DNA of 6,273 bases, taken from JACKGS01 sp964448015 (lineage in GTDB: Bacteria > Patescibacteriota > Saccharimonadia > Saccharimonadales > UBA7683). Below the pieces are notes generated by a model. It made no database searches. It was not told the origin of the DNA and was given only the letters and a program-made list of their open reading frames with translations. The stretch spans positions 1 through 6,273 of the forward strand of contig CAYUUV010000047.1 in the NCBI GenBank assembly GCA_964448015.1, read 5' to 3'. A program made the translations under genes and the position numbers. Positions 4,540-6,273 of this stretch are shown here, piece by piece; positions within the stretch are counted from its first letter, which is position 1, and each line of letters begins with the position of its first letter.

Positions 4540-5511
4540 ATGCCAGAACTTCCTGAAGTTGAAACAGTAAAGCGGGGTCTCGAACGATTGCTTATTGGCC
4601 ATACTATTGAATCGGTCTATTCTGACTGGCCAAAATCGTTTCCGAATAGCGAGGCAGATGTTGCCGAATTTTTGGTTGGTGCAACAGTAGCTGGTATCCG
4701 CCGCCGTGCAAAAGTACTCATTATTGATTTGTCTTCACAGTATTCGTTGGTGATTCATTTGAAGATGACAGGCCAGCTCGTGTACGTTCGCTCTGGCGAA
4801 CAGAGTCATGAGTCAAGAGTCACGAGTCAAGAAAAAGGCGCACACACAACCACTCATACCTCAAAACTCATACCTCATAACTCTGTCGGCGTAGCCGACG
4901 TTAGGTTTGGTGCTGGTCATCCGACCGATTCGCTGATCGGCCATTTGCCTGATAGATCAACCAGGGTAACATTTGATCTGGATCAAGATGCGAAACTCTT
5001 TTTTAACGATCAGCGGAAGTTTGGTTGGGTCAGGCTGTATCCAACTATCGAGGTGCCGAACATTGATTTTATGAAGAAGGTTGGCCCTGAGCCGCTGGAA
5101 GATAGTTTTCAGTTACCAGTTTTCAGTTCACAGCTGATGAAACGGAAGAATTCAAGCATCAAGGCAGTTTTATTGGATCAAACTGTGCTTGCGGGAGTAG
5201 GGAATATCTATGCCGATGAAAGTCTGTGGGCGGCAAAAATTCACCCTGAAACTAAGGTGATCGACATTCCAACATTAAAACTCAAAAATCTCTATACTGA
5301 ACTGCGCGCAGTTCTCGAGCTTTCCATAGAAAAAGGTGGTTCTACCGATAAAAATTACGTCAACGCCGAAGGTAAAAAGGGCAGCTACATTTCTTTTGCA
5401 CGGGTCTTCAGAAAAGAAGGCACTCCCTGTCAACGCTGTGGCACCACCATCATCAAAACCCGCGTTGCCGGCCGCGGTACCCACATCTGCCCGACCTGCC
5501 AAACTATATAA
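4540..5511 (+). CDS. mutM (fpg): Formamidopyrimidine-DNA glycosylase / AP lyase
   Basis: Removes oxidised purines such as 8-oxoguanine and FapyG from DNA and nicks the strand by beta,delta-elimination. The start is certain: MPELPEVETV supplies the catalytic N-terminal Pro2 and Glu3. Other hallmarks are K58 in RRRAK, HLKMTGQL (about 74-81), FFNDQRKFGW (about 151-160, with the DNA-intercalating loop residues), and the H2TH segment AGVGNIYADESLW (218-230, with N222). The C-terminal zinc finger has C297, C300, C317 and C320 (16 residues between the pairs) and contains R312. At 323 residues it is about 50 longer than the E. coli enzyme (269). Most of the excess is residues 88-116, encoded by the palindromic element at 4801-4885, placed in the loop after HLKMTGQLVYVRSGE. 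The rest is a GHPTDSLIGHLPDRST insert that I associate with Patescibacteria homologues. All catalytic and zinc residues are intact, so the protein is probably active despite the insert. Confidence 0.97.
   Translation: MPELPEVETVKRGLERLLIGHTIESVYSDWPKSFPNSEADVAEFLVGATVAGIRRRAKVLIIDLSSQYSLVIHLKMTGQLVYVRSGEQSHESRVTSQEKGAHTTTHTSKLIPHNSVGVADVRFGAGHPTDSLIGHLPDRSTRVTFDLDQDAKLFFNDQRKFGWVRLYPTIEVPNIDFMKKVGPEPLEDSFQLPVFSSQLMKRKNSSIKAVLLDQTVLAGVGNIYADESLWAAKIHPETKVIDIPTLKLKNLYTELRAVLELSIEKGGSTDKNYVNAEGKKGSYISFARVFRKEGTPCQRCGTTIIKTRVAGRGTHICPTCQTI
4801..4885 (+). repeat. 85-bp intragenic palindromic element, copy 2 (inside fpg)
   Basis: Same length and architecture as the polA copy. The terminal inverted repeats CAGAGTCATGAG and CTCATAACTCTG are 11 of 12 complementary. 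The left arm is four 7-base units (GAGTCAT, GAGTCAA, GAGTCAC, GAGTCAA) and the right arm four (CTCATAC, CTCAAAA, CTCATAC, CTCATAA). Its units are more uniform than those in polA, suggesting a younger copy. It encodes QSHESRVTSQEK...HTSKLIPHNSV in the fpg frame, sharing 19 of 29 residues with the polA copy. A hairpin GTTCGC/GCGAAC (4786-4801, loop TCTG) adjoins on the left and GTCGGC/GCCGAC (4885-4899, loop GTA) on the right. Confidence 0.9.
5104..5138 (+). repeat. Heptanucleotide array AGTTNNC inside fpg
   Basis: Four consecutive 7-base units, AGTTTTC, AGTTACC, AGTTTTC and AGTTCAC (5104-5131), are followed by a decayed fifth (AGCTGAT). The period equals that of the arms of the 85-bp elements, but the unit sequence differs and no inverted partner is seen. 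It encodes SFQLPVFSSQL in the linker before the H2TH domain. By eye, Fpg length there is nearly normal (+1 against E. coli), so it is a replacement or in-place expansion rather than a large insertion. Confidence 0.6.
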
Positions 5512-5525
5512 TAATTTTCCTTCAA

Positions 5526-5548
5526 AGGAGGTTAGACTTCCTATTTTT
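5526..5548 (+). terminator. Possible intrinsic terminator after fpg
   Basis: A short stem AGGAGG (5526-5531) pairs with CTTCCT (5537-5542) with one G-T pair and loop TTAGA, followed by A and five T. It sits 15 bases past the fpg stop in the gap between two convergent genes, the expected place. The stem is short, so confidence is low. Confidence 0.35.
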
Positions 5549-5563
5549 AAAAACCCCGAAGAT

Positions 5564-5824
5564 CTATTTGTATAGTTGGTTATGAGTGCCGAGTGCTACA
5601 AAATAGGCAGTGTTTGCATCAATAGCTTTATAATGAGCACGCCAATCGCCCCCAAAACTGATGGGGCGGCAGCCCTTCCATTGTCCGGTAAGCGGGTGAT
5701 TGTAGAGTGATCGATCATGAGGGTCTTGCATGAACAGCGAGAGCGCTTCATGGAGGCGTTTTTGTTGTGCTCGTGGCAGTCTTTCAGCTTGCTTTTTACA
5801 TTTTCTGCTGAGTTGTAAGATCAT
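5564..5824 (-). CDS. YafQ-like toxin of a type II TA module (RelE superfamily)
   Basis: An 86-residue putative ribosome-dependent mRNA endonuclease. Compared with E. coli YafQ, the equivalents of several active-site residues are visible: H43 in NHPLTG, D60 and W61 in GDWR, H81 in GTHNQLY, and Y85 where YafQ has Phe. The position matching YafQ His63 seems to be Ser56 (by eye), so catalysis may differ slightly. The order helix (KKQAERLPRAQQKRLHEAL), HPLTGxWKG, GDWRAHYK, YFVALGTHxQLY is typical of the family. The start overlaps the antitoxin end by 29 bases, a common TA arrangement implying coupled translation; GGGG just upstream is a weak ribosome site. The 3' end faces fpg convergently. Confidence 0.9.
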   Translation of the reverse strand: MILQLSRKCKKQAERLPRAQQKRLHEALSLFMQDPHDRSLYNHPLTGQWKGCRPISFGGDWRAHYKAIDANTAYFVALGTHNQLYK

Positions 5825-6101
5825 TTCGCCCCAGATCTTTGAAGAAATTATCTAATTCTTCCTGATTATGTATCGTTGAAATATTACGACCTGCCTTCAA
5901 GTCTGCTTCAGCTTCTCGCATAACTTCTTCAAGATACGGCGTTGGCTTGAGAGGTTTCAGTGTTAAGCTGCCTTCCTGGATAGTTTGCTTCATAGTTGTC
6001 GTTATGAGGGTGCTAACCGAAAGTCCTAGCGAATCAGCAAACGCCTTAATCTCCGCCTTTGTCTTATTATCTGTTCTGATACTTAATGTTGCAGTATTCA
6101 T
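5796..6101 (-). CDS. RelB/DinJ-family antitoxin
   Basis: A 101-residue antitoxin paired with the YafQ-like toxin. The N-terminus (ATLSIRTDNKTKAEIKAFADSLGLSVSTLITTTMKQTI, residues 4-41) is a ribbon-helix-helix DNA-binding domain of RelB/DinJ type: a beta strand, then two helices separated by the LGLS turn. The C-terminal region (about 56-93, YLEEVMREAEADL...NQEELDNFFKDLG) is charged and helical, the expected toxin-wrapping part. No Shine-Dalgarno site precedes the ATG; a -10 box ends 7 bases upstream, so the mRNA may be leaderless. It likely represses its own promoter through the inverted repeat at 6103-6128. Confidence 0.9.
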   Translation of the reverse strand: MNTATLSIRTDNKTKAEIKAFADSLGLSVSTLITTTMKQTIQEGSLTLKPLKPTPYLEEVMREAEADLKAGRNISTIHNQEELDNFFKDLGRNDLTTQQKM

Positions 6102-6102
6102 G

Positions 6103-6128
6103 TGTTACATTGTACAGCAAATGTAGCA
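6103..6128. promoter_or_regulatory. Probable operator of the RelB-YafQ module
   Basis: TGTTACAT (6103-6110) and ATGTAGCA (6121-6128) form an inverted repeat, 7 of 8 complementary, across the -10 region of the leftward TA promoter. A TGTACA palindrome (6111-6116) sits between the arms. The position suits autorepression by the RHH antitoxin. Confidence 0.5.
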
Positions 6129-6137
6129 CAAACGCAA
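6109..6137 (-). promoter_or_regulatory. Promoter of the RelB-YafQ operon
   Basis: On the minus strand TTGCGT (6137-6132) and TACAAT (6114-6109) are separated by 17 bp. The -10 box ends 7 bases before the antitoxin ATG, so initiation would fall at or near the start codon. Confidence 0.65.
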
Positions 6138-6165
6138 CACAACCCTCAATTTGAGTTGCATATAA

Positions 6166-6192
6166 TTAGCACTCTTGCATGGAGAGTGCTAA
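6166..6192. promoter_or_regulatory. CIRCE element (HrcA operator)
   Basis: A perfect match to the CIRCE consensus TTAGCACTC-N9-GAGTGCTAA: arms 6166-6174 and 6184-6192, exactly 9 bases apart. HrcA binds this site to repress chaperone genes such as groES-groEL or dnaK and releases it on heat shock. The controlled gene is most likely to the right, beyond the window. The left neighbour reads away and has its own promoter 30 bp off. Confidence 0.93.
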
Positions 6193-6203
6193 TTTTGTAC
6201 AAT
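6175..6203 (+). promoter_or_regulatory. Forward promoter overlapped by CIRCE
   Basis: TTGCAT (6175-6180), inside the CIRCE spacer, and TACAAT (6198-6203) are 17 bp apart, so HrcA would block the -35 region. An alternative -10 box is TATAAT (6161-6166), abutting CIRCE as in the Bacillus groE arrangement, but it lacks a good -35. The regulated gene is not identifiable: an ATG at 6255 opens a frame (MLVGDE) too short to judge, and a 13-codon frame at 6204-6245 ends in TGA. Confidence 0.65.
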
Positions 6204-6205
6204 AT

Positions 6206-6217
6206 GGATACGTATCC
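6206..6217. promoter_or_regulatory. 12-bp perfect palindrome at the predicted transcription start
   Basis: GGATACGTATCC is fully self-complementary. It lies 2 bases past the -10 box of the CIRCE promoter, covering the likely +1. It could be the site of a second repressor acting with HrcA. No known regulator is recognised. Confidence 0.35.
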
Positions 6218-6273
6218 CGTTAGCGTGACTATTCGTAGAAGTTGAACCTGAAAAATGCTAGTGGGCGACGAAA

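Noticed and set aside
4801..4885. Short regularly spaced repeats suggesting a CRISPR array
   Set aside because: The 7-base units are contiguous with no spacers, form inverted arms, and lie within an intact conserved gene.
5336..5575. 79-codon forward frame at the end of fpg
   Set aside because: Overlaps the conserved H2TH-zinc finger coding region in another frame and runs into the convergent toxin gene; no ribosome site.
6145..6155. 11-bp palindrome CTCAATTTGAG between the divergent promoters
   Set aside because: Short, A/T-rich and not aligned with either promoter box; could be an operator but nothing supports it.
6204..6245. 13-codon frame starting just after the CIRCE promoter -10 box
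   Set aside because: The ATG lies upstream of the expected transcription start (about 6210), so it would not be in the mRNA.

Overview
This 6.3 kb window is compact bacterial chromosome of about 45-47% G+C. It most resembles a Patescibacteria (CPR)-type genome such as Saccharibacteria. That assignment is an inference from three things: the style of the Fpg protein (HLKMTGQL followed by a GHPT...LP insert), a Pol I without a proofreading site, and very short or absent 5' leaders. No rRNA or other phylogenetic marker is present to confirm it.

Layout. The 3' part of polA (DNA polymerase I) enters from the left edge (1-1578). A promoter then drives a Phd/YefM-RelE type II toxin-antitoxin (TA) pair (1673-2176), whose toxin stop codon overlaps the start of dut, a dUTPase gene (2173-2613). 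An EamA-family transporter (2623-3549) and an HAD-superfamily hydrolase (3567-4133) follow. Next come a structured 100-base intergenic stretch, an unrecognised 97-residue protein (4234-4527), and fpg/mutM, a formamidopyrimidine-DNA glycosylase gene (4540-5511). On the opposite strand lies a second TA pair, RelB/DinJ-YafQ type (5564-6101). At the right edge a textbook CIRCE operator with a forward promoter (6166-6203) points to a heat-shock gene outside the window.

The genes share a loose theme of DNA synthesis and repair: polA, dut and fpg keep DNA filled in, uracil-free and free of oxidised purines. polA and mutM are close neighbours in other bacteria such as Bacillus; here about 3 kb of TA, transporter and hydrolase genes separates them.

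The main discovery is a pair of diverged copies of the same 85-bp imperfect palindrome, one inside polA (1318-1402) and one inside fpg (4801-4885). The copies align without gaps at 66/85 positions. Both start with CAGAG and end with CTCTG, and both arms are built of 7-base repeats. Both are translated in the same frame, each adding the related peptide QSHExRVTxQEK...HTSxLIPHxSV to a loop of its host enzyme. Each copy is flanked on both sides by short hairpins whose sequences differ but whose layout is alike. This resembles the gene-invading Rickettsia palindromic elements, but the sequence is unlike any family I recognise. A further four-unit 7-base array lies elsewhere in fpg (5104-5131).
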